Below are positions 1 through 10,060 of a stretch of 64,000 bases of DNA, one piece after another (position 1 is the first letter of the stretch; each line of letters begins with the position of its first letter). Source of the DNA: Pseudomonas sp. KUIN-1 (GTDB taxonomy: Bacteria > Pseudomonadota > Gammaproteobacteria > Pseudomonadales > Pseudomonadaceae); the NCBI RefSeq assembly GCF_009176725.1, contig NZ_AP020337.1:2852001-2916000 (forward strand), in the 5' to 3' direction. A program made the translations under genes and the position numbers. Under the pieces are notes generated by a model. It had not been told where the DNA came from. It did no database searches and worked only from the letters and a program-made list of their open reading frames with translations.

Positions 1-855
1 GCTCAGGTCTGTGCGGGTCAATTGCAGCCTGGCGACTTCCAGCGGCAGGCCCGACTCGGCCGCCAGCAGCCTGGCCAGCTCGTCAGGGTTTTTCACTGCC
101 CATTCCCGGGCTTGTTCATAAGCGCTCAATACTGTCCTGATCGCCTGAGGATGTTCCTTGGCGTAGGTTTCCGTGACGCTCAGTACGCCATAGCTGTTGA
201 AGTCCTTGTTGCGGTAAAGCAGGCGCGAGCCGGACTGGATTTCACTGGCCGCCATGTGCGGGTCAAGCCCTGCCCAGGCATCTACGTCACCTTTTTCGAG
301 GGCGGTGCGTCCATCGGGATGCTGCAGGTGCAGCAGCTCGACATCATCCTTTTTCAGCCCGGCCTTCTGCAGCGCGCGCAAGGTGAACAGATAAGGGTCG
401 GTGCCTTTGGTGGCGGCTATTTTCCTGCCTTTGAGCTCGGCGACCGATTGCAGCGGCGAATCCTTGCGCACCACCAGTGCGGTCCATTCTGCCCGGCTGT
501 AGACATACACCGACTTGATCGGGCTGCCGTTGGCCCGCGCCAGCACCGCAGACAGGCTGGCCGACGATGCAAAGTCGACGCTGCCGCTGTTCAGGTACTC
601 CAGCGAGCGGTTGCTACCCTGGCTCAACACCCAAGTGACTTTCGCCTCCGGCAGGGCTTTCTCCAGCCAGCCAAAATGCTTGAGCGCCAGGCTGACCGGC
701 GAATAGTAGGCGTAGTCGAGGCGGATTTCCGCAGGTGCGGTCTCGGCGGCTTGCACTGTGCCATTGAGGCTCAACGCCAATAGGCAGGAGCTTGCCATCC
801 AGCGAATCAGCGCGCGGGGAGACAGCAACCGAAAAGAAACGGGGGGTTGTGGCAT
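1..855 (-). CDS. Sulfonate-type ABC transporter substrate-binding protein (3' end cut off by window)
   Basis: The minus strand reads open from an ATG at 855 to base 1, giving 285 codons with no stop, so the C-terminus lies outside the window. The product starts with a basic stretch and hydrophobic signal peptide (about residues 1-35, ending near VQAAE). It then has a periplasmic binding fold with the phrases YYSPVSLALKHFGWLEK and ATKGTDPYLFTLRALQKAG, typical of SsuA/TauA-like aliphatic sulfonate, nitrate or taurine binding proteins. Such proteins deliver organosulfur compounds to an ABC permease for sulfur scavenging. The permease and ATPase are not visible and would be expected beyond position 1. 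The upstream region carries TATTCC (903-908) and GGAATA (945-950), possibly sulfur-responsive sites. The exact ligand cannot be assigned. Confidence 0.85.
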   Translation of the reverse strand, partial: MPQPPVSFRLLSPRALIRWMASSCLLALSLNGTVQAAETAPAEIRLDYAYYSPVSLALKHFGWLEKALPEAKVTWVLSQGSNRSLEYLNSGSVDFASSASLSAVLARANGSPIKSVYVYSRAEWTALVVRKDSPLQSVAELKGRKIAATKGTDPYLFTLRALQKAGLKKDDVELLHLQHPDGRTALEKGDVDAWAGLDPHMAASEIQSGSRLLYRNKDFNSYGVLSVTETYAKEHPQAIRTVLSAYEQAREWAVKNPDELARLLAAESGLPLEVARLQLTRTDLS

Positions 856-1475
856 AGTGGCATCCAGGTCAGGAAAACTAGAGCCGCAGCGACCGGTTGG
901 TATATTCCAAAACAGGCAGTTCGCAGGGCGTGAAATTCAGAAAAGGAATATTGCACGCTCTATGCCAAACACCAGAGTGCTTGAATTCCGGGGTTTTACG
1001 CGGCTTTCCGGCGTCTTTGATGTTGATCTGACAACGGTCTGTTGAATGGCTGTTGCCAGGCAGACAGTCGGGTTTGATGACTCATCTTTCGACGATTTTT
1101 TGACATTTTCCCTGCTTGTCAGGCGATTTTTTTTGCCGGTATTGCAACAGAATCGTTTTTTGACACTCTTAATCGTCCACATTCTTAATTTCGAAACATG
1201 TGCGCACTAGGCTCTGTACGAAAAGTCGGCGAGCGAAGGTCAGGCGAGGCAAAAACAGGCGAGGAAGCGGAGTCTACGTGTTGTAAATGAGCATTCCGAG
1301 CCTGTTTTTAACGAAGCATCACCGAGCGCAGCCACTTTTCGTACAGAGCCTAAGATTCGCGCGTGACCCTTTTTGACTGATCCGCAGAAATTTCCAGGGC
1401 GAGCTGCACAAGCCTGCGTATTCGCACCAGCCAAGTGGCTGTCCCCTTTCAAATGCGCACCGGACTCAGAAAATA
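856..1475. other. 620-bp intergenic region without a convincing gene
   Basis: This stretch separates two divergent genes. It contains the upstream region of the sulfonate binding-protein gene (TATTCC and GGAATA half sites near 903 and 945), an AT-richer segment around 1080-1200, and the 141-bp MITE-like element at 1210-1350. Short open frames exist on both strands, but none has a good ribosome binding site or a recognisable product. Confidence 0.6.
1210..1350. mobile_element. MITE-like element with 17-bp perfect terminal inverted repeats and TA flanks
   Basis: The left end ggctctgtacgaaaagt (1210-1226) is the exact reverse complement of the right end (1334-1350), and both sides are flanked by TA (1208-1209, 1351-1352), consistent with a TA target duplication. 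The interior is also an imperfect palindrome: aaaaacaggc near 1251-1260 matches gcctgttttt near 1300-1309 in inverted orientation. No transposase gene fits in 141 bp. This is the structure of a non-autonomous MITE; TA-duplicating IS5-family elements are a likely source of the ends, but the parent IS is an inference. Confidence 0.75.
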
Positions 1476-2162
1476 ATGAATATGCCGAAAATGTCTTCCA
1501 TCAACCGACTTCAGCGCCGCCTTGCGTGGTGTTTCTTCCCCTCCGTGCTGGTGGCTTCTGCCCTGGTCCTGTTCACCATGGGCAAAGGCGTGCATGCAGA
1601 GCCCAAGAATGGTATCCAGACACTGGTATTTCTGCGTCATGCCGAAAAGCCGGCCATGGGGCTGGGGCAATTGAACTGCCAGGGGCTCAACCGGGCGATA
1701 GAGCTGTCGGAAGTCCTGCCCAGGGAATTCGGCAAGGCTGACTTCATCTTCGCCGCCAATCCGAGCCGACATGTGGAAGAGGGTGAGGGCGACCAGTCCT
1801 ACAGCTACGTTCGTCCGCTGATGACGGTAGGGCCCAGCGCAATCAAACTGGGGTTGCCCGTCAACCTTGACTTCGGTGCCAACGACACCGCAGACCTGGC
1901 CGATGAACTGATGCAGGACAAGTACCACAACGCAGTCATCTACACCGCCTGGTCGCATGGCTATCTGCCGGAGCTGATCAACAAGGTGGCTGAAGAAGCG
2001 TCCGGCAAGAGCACCAATTTGCTGGATGACTGGACAAACGATGATTTCGACTCGGTGATTGTCGTCACCCTGAAATGGGTCGATGGCAAAGCCACGCTCG
2101 ATTACAAGAATCAAAAGCAGGGCCTCAACAACGGCGCCGAGACCTGCCCTGAAGCGACCTGA
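1476..2162 (+). CDS. Exported or membrane-anchored histidine phosphatase family protein
   Basis: The 228-residue product has an N-terminal hydrophobic segment (about residues 17-36) followed by KGVHAEP, so it is probably secreted to the periplasm or anchored in the inner membrane. The branch-1 histidine phosphatase motif appears as FLRHAEKP with Arg54 and His55, and a second His occurs in AWSHGYLPEL near residue 160. Family members transfer phosphate through the first His. The substrate is not predictable. It lacks the C-terminal part of larger phytases and resembles the small SixA/PhoE-size group. It converges on the aldo/keto reductase gene with a 19-bp gap. ATG codons at 1482 and 1491 are alternative starts; none has a strong Shine-Dalgarno sequence. 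Confidence 0.8.
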   Translation: MNMPKMSSINRLQRRLAWCFFPSVLVASALVLFTMGKGVHAEPKNGIQTLVFLRHAEKPAMGLGQLNCQGLNRAIELSEVLPREFGKADFIFAANPSRHVEEGEGDQSYSYVRPLMTVGPSAIKLGLPVNLDFGANDTADLADELMQDKYHNAVIYTAWSHGYLPELINKVAEEASGKSTNLLDDWTNDDFDSVIVVTLKWVDGKATLDYKNQKQGLNNGAETCPEAT

Positions 2163-2181
2163 TGCCCAAGCGCAACGGTTT

Positions 2182-3177
2182 TCAGCCGTTGAGAGACTTC
2201 ATCGACGCCGCGTTATAGCGCTCACCGGATGCCGACCCCTGGACCGGGAAAATCGCCTCCAGCTGGGCAAGGTCATCGGTACTCAGCGTCAATGAAGCCG
2301 CTGCCACGTTGCTTTCCAGGTATTTGCGCTGCTTGGTGCCGGGGATCGGAATAATGTCATCTCCTTGGGCAAGCACCCAGGCCAGCGCCAGTTGCGACGC
2401 GCTGATGCCCCTGGCCGTAGCCAGTGCCTTGACCTTCTCGACCAATTGCAGATTGCGATTGAAGTTTTCGCCCTGAAACCGTGGGGTGAAGCGACGGTAG
2501 TCATCGGCCGCGAAGTCGTCCGGTGTGCGCAATTCACCGGTCAGAAACCCCCGGCCGAGCGGGCTGTACGCCACGAAGGCAATGCCCAGACGGCGGCAGG
2601 TGGCAAGCACGCCATCCTGTTCCGGATCGCGTGACCAGAGTGAGTACTCGCTCTGCACGGCCGCCAATGGATGCACCGCGTGGGCCTTTTCGATGGTCGC
2701 GGCACTGGCTTCGCAGATGCCTATGTGGCGAACCTTGCCAGCCTTGACCAGTTCGGCCATGGCGCCAATGGTGTCCTCGATGGGCACCGTGGGGTCGACA
2801 CGGTGCTGATAATAGAGATCAAGGTAATCGGTGTTCAGCCGCTTCAGGCTGGCGTCGATGGACTGGCGAATGTACGCCGGACTGCCATTGACGCCACGCG
2901 CATGCGGGTCATCGCCACGGACGATGCCGAACTTGCTGGCCAGGTAGATACCTTCACGCTTGCCCTCGAGGGCACGACCAAGCAAGGCTTCGTTGGTGTG
3001 CGGGCCGTACATGTCAGCCGTATCGAAAAAGTTGACACCCAGCTCGATCGCGCGGTGCAAGGTGGCGATGGATTCCTTTTCGTCGATGCCGGTGGTGTAG
3101 AAGTCCGACATTCCCATGCAGCCCAGCCCGAGGGCGGACACGTGCGGACCGAGTTGACCCAATTGGCGCGTGATCAC
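2182..3177 (-). CDS. Aldo/keto reductase
   Basis: This is a 331-residue cytosolic NAD(P)H-dependent oxidoreductase with a (beta/alpha)8 barrel. It starts at GTG 3177 behind a good AGGAG about 8 bases upstream. The catalytic tetrad is visible as Asp52 (FFDTADMYG), Tyr57, Lys82 (LASKFG) and His125 (YYQHRVD). The C-terminal cofactor loop [15 protein letters not shown] is of the type seen in YajO/YhdN-like and potassium-channel-beta-like reductases. It probably reduces small aldehydes or ketones; the physiological substrate is unknown. It is divergent from lexA2 across about 200 bp, and no shared operator was recognised on its own side. Confidence 0.9.
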   Translation of the reverse strand: MITRQLGQLGPHVSALGLGCMGMSDFYTTGIDEKESIATLHRAIELGVNFFDTADMYGPHTNEALLGRALEGKREGIYLASKFGIVRGDDPHARGVNGSPAYIRQSIDASLKRLNTDYLDLYYQHRVDPTVPIEDTIGAMAELVKAGKVRHIGICEASAATIEKAHAVHPLAAVQSEYSLWSRDPEQDGVLATCRRLGIAFVAYSPLGRGFLTGELRTPDDFAADDYRRFTPRFQGENFNRNLQLVEKVKALATARGISASQLALAWVLAQGDDIIPIPGTKQRKYLESNVAAASLTLSTDDLAQLEAIFPVQGSASGERYNAASMKSLNG

Positions 3178-3372
3178 AATGAGTGCTCCTGATCGTTGAA
3201 AGATCGGTCGAGTTTCGCCTCTTTGCGTGGCTCAATAAACCGGGTGTTTCTTATTTCACTGTTGTTGAAATCCAAACAATGCTGACCGTAGTGGTGGTCA
3301 GCGCCTGTCGGTGGGCATGCAACACCGCGCCTCTTGAATCCGACAAAGCGCGCTAGTCACACCATACCGAAT

Positions 3373-3390
3373 GGAGTACAAATGTACTCC
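3373..3390. promoter_or_regulatory. LexA2-type operator overlapping lexA2 RBS and start
   Basis: The palindrome GGAGTACAAATGTACTCC contains GTAC-N4-GTAC, close to the GTAC-N4-GTGC-like motif known for the second LexA of Pseudomonas putida. Its left arm is also the GGAG Shine-Dalgarno (3373-3376) and its right arm includes the ATG at 3382. Bound repressor would therefore block translation-initiation DNA directly. Autoregulation is inferred. Confidence 0.8.
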
Positions 3391-3999
3391 ATGAGCACAT
3401 TATCTCCTCGACGCAGCGCTATTCTTACCTTCATCCGCGATCGCATCGCGCAGCAGGGGCAATCACCGAGCCTGGCGGAAATTTCCGAGGCTTTCGGTTT
3501 TGCTTCGCGTAGCGTGGCGCGCAAACACATTGTGGCCCTGACTGAAGCCGGGCTGATCGAAGTCGTTCCGCATCAGGCACGGGGCATTCGCCTGCTGAAC
3601 ACTGAGCCACGGCCCGAATTGCTGGAAATTCCGGTCCTGGGGCGCGTGGCGGCGGGCGTACCGATCGGGCCTGATCTCGATATCCACACCACGCTGCACC
3701 TGGACCGCAGCACCTTTACCCGTGTGCCGGACTACCTGCTGCGCGTGCAGGGCGACTCGATGATCGAGGACGGCATTCTCGATGGCGACCTGGTGGGCGT
3801 GCACCGTAACCCGCAGGCCAGTGACGGGCAGATCGTGGTTGCCCGTCTGGACGGCGAGGTGACCATCAAACGCCTGCAACGCCGTGCCGACCAGGTTCGC
3901 CTGTTACCGCGCAACCCGGCCTACGAACCGATCATCGTCACGCCCGATCAGGACTTCGCCATCGAAGGCGTGTTCTGCGGGCTGGTGCGTCGCGAATGA
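3382..3999 (+). CDS. lexA2: LexA-family SOS repressor (LexA2) controlling the mutasome operon
   Basis: This is a 205-residue repressor with an N-terminal winged helix-turn-helix (SPSLAEISEAFGFASRSVARKH, split here as two motifs) and a C-terminal S24 self-cleavage domain. The cleavage site Ala91-Gly92 (VAAGVP), nucleophile Ser126 (GDSM) and general base Lys163 (TIKRL) are all present, so RecA-stimulated autoproteolysis should work. The ATG at 3382 was chosen because GGAG lies 5 bases upstream; an in-frame ATG at 3391 is the alternative. An overlapping ATGA joins it to imuA. In pseudomonads a second LexA next to imuA-imuB-dnaE2 is known to repress this cassette. The main housekeeping lexA must be elsewhere. 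Confidence 0.92.
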   Translation: MYSMSTLSPRRSAILTFIRDRIAQQGQSPSLAEISEAFGFASRSVARKHIVALTEAGLIEVVPHQARGIRLLNTEPRPELLEIPVLGRVAAGVPIGPDLDIHTTLHLDRSTFTRVPDYLLRVQGDSMIEDGILDGDLVGVHRNPQASDGQIVVARLDGEVTIKRLQRRADQVRLLPRNPAYEPIIVTPDQDFAIEGVFCGLVRRE

Positions 4000-4619
4000 T
4001 GGGCGCGGTGGTCAGCCTGGACGCCTTGCTGGATGAGCGCAGGGTCTGGAAAGGGCGACAGCAGAGCGCGCCACAGGTCAGCCCGCAGCCCAGTGGCCAT
4101 GCGTTGCTGGACGCTGCCTTGCCCACCGGCGGCTGGCCTGCTGCGGCCATGACTGAAATCCTCATCCCGGCCAATGGCAGCGGCGAACTGCGCCTGCTGT
4201 GGCCGAGCCTGGCGCGGCTTTCCGCGATCGCTGAGCGCATTGTGCTGGTCGCACCGCCCTATATTCCGTACCCACAGGCGTGGCTGGCCGCCGGCGTCGA
4301 TCTGCGCCAGTTGGTGGTGATCGAGGCGAGTAACCGCGATGCCTTGTGGGCTGCCGAGCAATGCCTGCGCTCCGGCAGCTGTGGCGCGATCGTGTGCTGG
4401 CCGGGCATGGTCGATGACCGTGCGTTGCGACGCTTGCAGGTGGCTGCCGAAACCGGGCAGACCCTTGCCTTTGCCTGTCGCCCGCAGCAGGCCGCCGCCA
4501 ACCCTTCACCTGCGGCCCTGCGCATAGCGCTCGATACCCGTCCCGCACAGTTGCGGGTACTCAAATGCCGGGGCGGACTTGCGCCGCCTTTCCCCATTCC
4601 GTTCCCGACCGACGCTTGA
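3996..4619 (+). CDS. imuA: Translesion synthesis-associated protein ImuA
   Basis: The 207-residue product overlaps lexA2 by 4 bases (ATGA), implying translational coupling. ImuA proteins are RecA/SulA-like accessory factors of the damage-inducible mutasome with ImuB and DnaE2. The characteristic start (LDALLDERRVWKGRQ), the segment LPTGGWPAAAMTEIL and the central RecA-fold stretch ending FACRPQQAAANPSP support the call. No intact Walker A lysine is evident, in line with its non-RecA role. It acts in the cytosol, bridging ImuB and the replication machinery. Expression should be LexA2-controlled from the operator ahead of lexA2. Confidence 0.88.
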   Translation: MMGAVVSLDALLDERRVWKGRQQSAPQVSPQPSGHALLDAALPTGGWPAAAMTEILIPANGSGELRLLWPSLARLSAIAERIVLVAPPYIPYPQAWLAAGVDLRQLVVIEASNRDALWAAEQCLRSGSCGAIVCWPGMVDDRALRRLQVAAETGQTLAFACRPQQAAANPSPAALRIALDTRPAQLRVLKCRGGLAPPFPIPFPTDA

Positions 4620-4626
4620 GGTTCTT

Positions 4627-6057
4627 ATGCTCTGGGCCTGTGTCTTGCTGCCGCAACTGGCGCTGGACGGCGTCATGCGTCGTCACGGCAACCCCGATGA
4701 ACCGCTGGCGCTGATCAGCGGCAGCGCTCAACGTCGCGTGTTGCAGAGCGTCAATCCGGCTGCGCGTGCGTTGGGTCTGAAAGCCGGGCAATCGCTGACC
4801 GCAGCCCAGGCGCTGGTGCCCAACTTCACCACGATCGAGCATGACCCGGCCGATATCGAGCGTTTGCAGCAACTGCTCGCGGCCTGGGCCTACGGCTTCA
4901 GTTCCAATGTCAGCCTCAAGTACCCGCGGGTGCTGCTGATGGAAATCGAATCCAGCCTCAAGCTGTTCGGCCCCTGGCCGGTGTTCGAGGCGCGTTTGCG
5001 TGAAGAGCTGACCACACAGGGTTTCCGCCATCGCATCGTGGTCGCGCCCAACCCCATAGCCGCGCGAATGCTGGCCAACATGCATGACGGGCTGAGCATC
5101 GACTGTCCGCATGAATTGCGTCGCCGTCTGGAGCAGATGCCACTGGAACGCATCGGCCTGAGCCGCGACACCGCTACCGCCCTGACACGCATGGGACTGC
5201 GCAGTGTGCGGCAGGTGCTGGCGCTGCCCCGCGATACGCTGGCTCGGCGGTTTCCGGCCAGCGTGCTGCAGCACCTTGATACCTTGCTCGGCGAGCGCCC
5301 TGTGGCGCTGGAGTGCTACACGCCGCCGGACTTTTTCGATGTACGCATCGAGCTGAATTTCGATGTCGAGTCCCATCAGGCCCTGTTGTTTCCGCTCAAG
5401 CGGCTGATCGCCGATCTGGCCTTGTTCCTGGCCGGACGCGACAGCGGTGTGCAGCGATTTTCCCTGCACCTCGAGCATGTGCCAGGGCCGGAAACCGTCG
5501 TGCCGGAGACTGTCGTACCGGTCGGGCTGCTGAGCGCCGAGCGCGATGCGTCGATGCTCTTCGAACTGGCCCGCGGCAGGCTGGAGCAGGTGCTGGTCGC
5601 GTCGCCGGTACGTGCCGTGCGCCTGCTGGCGCGAGACTTGCCGGATTTCGTCCCGGCGCACCGTCAGTTGTTCGATGAGCGCGTGCAGCAGACCTTGCCC
5701 TGGGAGCAACTGCGCGAGCGCCTGCGGGCGCGTCTGGGCGACGAGTCGGTCAATGGCTTGCGCGCCCAGGCCGATTATCGTCCCGAATGTGCCTGGCAAG
5801 CGCACAGCAGCAGTAAACCGGTCCTGCCAGCCAGAGGCTTCACGCGTCCAGGCTGGCTGCTGCGCGAGCCTCAGCCGCTGCCAGTGCAGGCGACCCGCAT
5901 CGTGGCCGGGCCCGAGCGAATCGAATCCGGGTGGTGGGACGGCGGCGATGTGCGCCGCGACTATTACCTGGTCGAAACCGCCAGTGGCCAACGCGCCTGG
6001 GCGTATCGCGCGGTTGGCGAGCCGGGTGAACTGCTGCTGCATGGCTGGTTCGCATGA
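4627..6057 (+). CDS. imuB: Y-family polymerase-like mutasome protein ImuB
   Basis: This 476-residue protein begins [14 protein letters not shown]. The ATG at 4627 was preferred because GAGG sits 5 bases upstream, just overlapping the imuA stop; a longer in-frame start at 4579 would extend into imuA. The UmuC/DinB-like fold is seen in the palm region ([14 protein letters not shown]) and in the finger and little-finger segments further on. ImuB proteins generally lack the acidic triad needed for polymerisation and act as a clamp-binding hub for ImuA and DnaE2. Here the usual DxD palm motif reads MEIESS, consistent with a catalytically dead polymerase. It overlaps dnaE2 by ATGA. Confidence 0.9.
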   Translation: MLWACVLLPQLALDGVMRRHGNPDEPLALISGSAQRRVLQSVNPAARALGLKAGQSLTAAQALVPNFTTIEHDPADIERLQQLLAAWAYGFSSNVSLKYPRVLLMEIESSLKLFGPWPVFEARLREELTTQGFRHRIVVAPNPIAARMLANMHDGLSIDCPHELRRRLEQMPLERIGLSRDTATALTRMGLRSVRQVLALPRDTLARRFPASVLQHLDTLLGERPVALECYTPPDFFDVRIELNFDVESHQALLFPLKRLIADLALFLAGRDSGVQRFSLHLEHVPGPETVVPETVVPVGLLSAERDASMLFELARGRLEQVLVASPVRAVRLLARDLPDFVPAHRQLFDERVQQTLPWEQLRERLRARLGDESVNGLRAQADYRPECAWQAHSSSKPVLPARGFTRPGWLLREPQPLPVQATRIVAGPERIESGWWDGGDVRRDYYLVETASGQRAWAYRAVGEPGELLLHGWFA

Positions 6058-9000
6058 CCCGCGAATACGCCGAGCTGCATTGCCTGTCCAACTTCAGCTT
6101 TCAGCGGGGCGCCTCGAGCGCACGCGAGTTGTTCGAACGGGCGTTGCGTCATGGCTACAAAGCGCTGGCAATCACCGACGAGTGCACCCTGGCCGGCATC
6201 GTACGCGCCTGGCAGGCGTCAAAAAGCACCGGTCTGCCCTTGATCGTCGGCAGTGAAATGCACATCGAAAACGGCCCGAAAGTCGTCTTGCTGGTGGAAA
6301 ACCAGGCAGGCTATGAGGCGCTGTGCAAACTGATCACGGTAGCGCGCCGCCGGGCCAGAAAAGGTGAATACCGCTTGTTGCGCGAAGACTTCGAGCCTGC
6401 GCCGGACGGGTTGCTGGCCCTCTGGCTGCCGGACCTCGACGGCGATGCTCAAGCCTGTCTGGCCGGCGGGCGCTGGTTGCGTGAGCGATTTGCCGAGCGC
6501 CTGTGGCTGGGTGTCGGGCTGCACCGCGGCCCGGATGACGAGCAGCGGCTGGCCGACCTGCTGGCGCTGGCACAATCGCTGGGTATTCCGGCAGTGGCCA
6601 GTGGCGATGTGCACATGCACGCGCGTGGCCGGCGTGCCCTGCAGGACACCATGACTGCCATCCGCCACCACACCACAGTGGCCGAGGCAGGTCATCTGCT
6701 GTTTGCCAATGGCGAGCGCCATTTGCGGCCACTTGATGCGCTCAGCGAGCATTACCCGGACTGGCTGCTGGCCGAGTCGGTGCGTATTGCCCGGCGCTGC
6801 ACGTTCGACCTGGGCGATTTGAAGTATGAATACCCGCATGAGCTGGTCCCCAAGGGCCAAACCTCTACGTCCTGGCTACGTGAACTGACCGAACGCGGCG
6901 TTCGCAGGCGCTGGCCGGGCGGCCTGACAGCGGCCACCCGTGCGCAGGTCGAGAAGGAACTGGCGCTGATCGCGGAAAAGAAGTTCGACAGCTACTTTCT
7001 GACCGTGCATGACATCGTGGAGTTTGCCCGCAGCCAGCACATTCTGTGTCAGGGGCGCGGCTCGGCGGCCAACTCGGCAGTGTGTTATGCGCTGGGGATC
7101 ACTGAACTGAACCCGGAACAGAGCAACCTGCTGTTCGAGCGCTTCATCTCCAGAGAGCGCAACGAGCCACCGGACATCGACGTGGATTTCGAGCATGACC
7201 GCCGCGAAGAAGTCATTCAGTACATCTTCCGGCGCTATGGCCGGGGCAGGGCCGCGCTGACGGCCGTAGCCAGCACCTATCATGGCTCCGGCGCAATGCG
7301 TGACGTGGCCAAGGTGCTGGGCTTGCCGCCAGAGCAGATCAATGCATTGGCCGAAGCCTTCAGCCGCTGGAGCGATTCACTGCCGTCGCCTGAGCGCTTG
7401 CGCGAATACGGCTTCGATGCCGACACGCCGATCCTCAAGCGCGTGCTGGCGTTGACCGGCGAACTGATCGGTTTTCCCCGGCACCTGTCGCAACACCCGG
7501 GTGGATTCGTGATTTCCGAACACCCGCTTGAAACGCTAGTGCCGGTCGAGAACGCCGCGATGGCCGACCGCACCATCATCCAGTGGGACAAGGACGATCT
7601 GGACCTGGTCGGCCTGCTGAAAGTCGACATTCTTGCACTGGGCATGCTCAGTGCCTTGCGCCGCACGTTCGATCTGGTGCATTTGCACCGTGGCCAACGA
7701 TGGACTTTGGCGACTCTTCCGGGCGACGACCGGAAAACCTACGAAATGATCAGCCGCGCCGACACCATCGGCGTGTTTCAGATCGAGTCGCGTGCGCAGA
7801 TGGCCATGCTGCCGCGCCTCAGACCGGAAAAATTCTACGACCTGGTCATCGAAGTCGCCATTGTCCGGCCAGGGCCGATTCAGGGCGACATGGTTCACCC
7901 GTACCTGCGGCGGCGCAATGGTGAAGAGAACGTCACCTATCCGCCCAAGCTTGAATCGGTGTTCAAGCGCACCCTGGGTGTGCCGCTGTTCCAGGAGCAG
8001 GTCATGGAAGTGGCCATTCTGGCCGCCGACTACACGCCGGGCGAGGCGGATGAGTTACGTCGCGCTATGGCCGCATGGAAACGTCACGGCGGGCTCGAGC
8101 CGCATCGCGAACGGCTGCGCACGGGCATGCTGAAAAACGGCTACGAAGCGGACTTTGCCGACCGGATCTTCGAACAGATCAAGGGCTTTGGCAGTTATGG
8201 TTTCCCCGAATCCCATGCCGCCAGTTTCGCCTTGCTGACCTACGCCAGTTGCTGGCTCAAGTGCCACGAACCGGCAGCGTTCACCTGTGCACTGATCAAC
8301 AGCTGGCCAATGGGGTTCTATAGCCCGGATCAATTGCTGCAGGACGCACGCCGCCATCACATTGAAATTCGCCCGGTGGATGTGCGTTACAGCGATTGGG
8401 ATTGCTCGCTGGAGCCGCTCGATCATCCTGACCGCACGCGCAATCTGGCGATTCGTCTCGGGCTGCGCATGGTCCGTAGCTTTCGTGAAGAAGATGCCTT
8501 GCGCATCGAAGTCGCGCGCGCGAAACGCCCGTTTGTCGATGCCACGGACCTGACGTTGCGCGCCGAACTGGACGCGCGCGCCGCCGAAGCGCTGGCGGAT
8601 TCCGGTGCCTTGCGCGGCCTGATCGGCCATCGGCACCGGGCGCGCTGGGAAGTCGCCGGGGTTGAGGCCCAGCGCCCGCTGTTCGACGACCTGCCCAGCG
8701 AAGAAACCCAGGTGATCTTGCCGCTGCCGACCGTGGCCGAAGACCTGGTGGCCGACTACACGACGCTGGGTACCACCCTGGGCCCACACCCGCTGGCCTT
8801 GCTGCGCCGGCAACTGGCTGCCAAGCGCTTTCGCAGCTCACAAGACTTGTTACACCTGGAAAACGACCGGACCCTCAGCGTGGCGGGACTCGTCATTGGT
8901 CGTCAACGACCGGGCACCGCGAGTGGCGTGACCTTCGTCACCCTGGAAGATGAGTTCGGCATGGTCAATGTGGTGGTCTGGCGCGACCTGGCCGAGCGCC

Positions 9001-9149
9001 AGCGCAAGGTGCTGGTGGGTTCGCAATTGCTGCAGGTGTTCGGGCGACTGGAATCGAAAAGCGGGGTGCGGCACCTGATTGCCCAGCGCCTGTACGACCT
9101 GACGCCGCTGCTCACCGGACTGGATGTGCGCAGCCGGGATTTTCAGTAA
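6054..9149 (+). CDS. dnaE2: Error-prone DNA polymerase III alpha subunit DnaE2 (ImuC)
   Basis: The 1031-residue protein is full length for DnaE2. It has an N-terminal PHP domain ([15 protein letters not shown], residues about 5-75), the C-family palm with [16 protein letters not shown] near residue 370, fingers with [19 protein letters not shown] near residue 710, and a C-terminal OB-fold ([27 protein letters not shown]). It lacks the tau-binding C-terminus of replicative DnaE1. It performs mutagenic lesion bypass with ImuA and ImuB. As last gene of the lexA2-imuA-imuB-dnaE2 operon it overlaps imuB by 4 bases. Confidence 0.95.
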   Translation: MTREYAELHCLSNFSFQRGASSARELFERALRHGYKALAITDECTLAGIVRAWQASKSTGLPLIVGSEMHIENGPKVVLLVENQAGYEALCKLITVARRRARKGEYRLLREDFEPAPDGLLALWLPDLDGDAQACLAGGRWLRERFAERLWLGVGLHRGPDDEQRLADLLALAQSLGIPAVASGDVHMHARGRRALQDTMTAIRHHTTVAEAGHLLFANGERHLRPLDALSEHYPDWLLAESVRIARRCTFDLGDLKYEYPHELVPKGQTSTSWLRELTERGVRRRWPGGLTAATRAQVEKELALIAEKKFDSYFLTVHDIVEFARSQHILCQGRGSAANSAVCYALGITELNPEQSNLLFERFISRERNEPPDIDVDFEHDRREEVIQYIFRRYGRGRAALTAVASTYHGSGAMRDVAKVLGLPPEQINALAEAFSRWSDSLPSPERLREYGFDADTPILKRVLALTGELIGFPRHLSQHPGGFVISEHPLETLVPVENAAMADRTIIQWDKDDLDLVGLLKVDILALGMLSALRRTFDLVHLHRGQRWTLATLPGDDRKTYEMISRADTIGVFQIESRAQMAMLPRLRPEKFYDLVIEVAIVRPGPIQGDMVHPYLRRRNGEENVTYPPKLESVFKRTLGVPLFQEQVMEVAILAADYTPGEADELRRAMAAWKRHGGLEPHRERLRTGMLKNGYEADFADRIFEQIKGFGSYGFPESHAASFALLTYASCWLKCHEPAAFTCALINSWPMGFYSPDQLLQDARRHHIEIRPVDVRYSDWDCSLEPLDHPDRTRNLAIRLGLRMVRSFREEDALRIEVARAKRPFVDATDLTLRAELDARAAEALADSGALRGLIGHRHRARWEVAGVEAQRPLFDDLPSEETQVILPLPTVAEDLVADYTTLGTTLGPHPLALLRRQLAAKRFRSSQDLLHLENDRTLSVAGLVIGRQRPGTASGVTFVTLEDEFGMVNVVVWRDLAERQRKVLVGSQLLQVFGRLESKSGVRHLIAQRLYDLTPLLTGLDVRSRDFQ

Positions 9150-9204
9150 TCGGGCCTGCAATTTGCAGTATCAATCGGCACATCCTGCCACCGAGAAGCC
9201 CAGT

Positions 9205-10056
9205 ATGTACAAAGACTATCCAGCCGCTTACCAGGTCAGCAAAGGCGCGGCGCTGCAAGTCGACACTGCCTTTTATGAGCGCATCCGCACGAATGCGCAG
9301 CAACGCACCCTCGTCGAACAGTTAGACGTACCGATTCGTACCGGGCGGGCCTGGAAGGTCAAGGCTGGCCAAGTGTTTCGGGTCACCACACCGGTGGGTC
9401 CGCAAGTCGGCGATTTCAATGTCTGGAACGCCAACGACCCCCGCGAGCGACTGTGGGCTGCGCGCACGCGGCAGTTGCAGGGCGCGCATGTCAGCACCCA
9501 TGATCGGCTGTGGTCGAACCTGCCGTTTTTGCGGCCAATGGTAACCATCACCGATGACAGTCTGGCCAGTTACGGAACCGACGAGCACGGCGGCCGCCTG
9601 CATGACCTGCTCGGCACGCGCTGCGATCCCTACATCAACAAGATGCTGACCGGTGAAGACTTTCACCATCACTGCCACTCCAACCTGACCCGCGCAGTGC
9701 TGCCGCACGGGCTGACCGAGTTCGATGTGCATGATGTGCTGAACATCTTCCAGTGCACCGGCCTGAACCACGACGACCTGTATTTCATGAAAGCGTGCCC
9801 GGCGCAGAAGGGCGACTATCTGGAGTTTTTCGCGGAAATCGACCTGCTGTGTGCCTTGTCGACCTGTCCGGGTGGCGACCTGTCACTGCCGATGTGGGGG
9901 CCTGATGCGCAGGACCCGTTGAGCGTCTGCCGGCCGCTGGGGGTCGAGATCTATGACCTCGACGCCGCGCTGCTGGACGGCTGGCAGTCCCCCGAGCGCG
10001 CGGCCTATAACGGCCTGCACGGTCTGCAGATCGCCAAGGCCGATTGGGAGCAATAA
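9205..10056 (+). CDS. DUF1989 / urea carboxylase-associated family protein
   Basis: The 283-residue product carries the DUF1989 fold with phrases RTGRAWKVKAGQVFRV, VGDFNVWNANDPRERLW and FHHHCHSNLTRAVLPHG. Proteins of this family are found beside urea carboxylase or aminomethyltransferase-like genes, but here the neighbours are dnaE2 and a CorA-like gene, so the context gives no pathway. Clustered His and Cys residues (FHHHCHSN near residue 155, ALSTCPGGDLS near 218) suggest metal binding. The ATG at 9205 was chosen over an upstream in-frame start at 9124, which overlaps dnaE2, because the family homology begins at MYKDYPAAYQVSKG. Biochemical function is not established. Confidence 0.75.
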   Translation: MYKDYPAAYQVSKGAALQVDTAFYERIRTNAQQRTLVEQLDVPIRTGRAWKVKAGQVFRVTTPVGPQVGDFNVWNANDPRERLWAARTRQLQGAHVSTHDRLWSNLPFLRPMVTITDDSLASYGTDEHGGRLHDLLGTRCDPYINKMLTGEDFHHHCHSNLTRAVLPHGLTEFDVHDVLNIFQCTGLNHDDLYFMKACPAQKGDYLEFFAEIDLLCALSTCPGGDLSLPMWGPDAQDPLSVCRPLGVEIYDLDAALLDGWQSPERAAYNGLHGLQIAKADWEQ

Positions 10057-10060
10057 CCGC

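Noticed and set aside
937..1182. 81-codon minus-strand open frame in the first intergenic region
   Set aside because: No Shine-Dalgarno sequence, low-complexity basic product, no recognisable family and AT-rich non-coding composition.
2172..2190. CAACGG-CCGTTG hairpin between the histidine phosphatase and aldo/keto reductase genes
   Set aside because: Short stem without a T-tract on either strand and partly inside the reductase coding region; not enough to call a terminator.
4561..6042. 493-codon open frame antisense to imuB
   Set aside because: Lies fully opposite a clear ImuB gene; its composition (many His, Gln, Arg) is typical of the antisense of GC-rich Pseudomonas genes.
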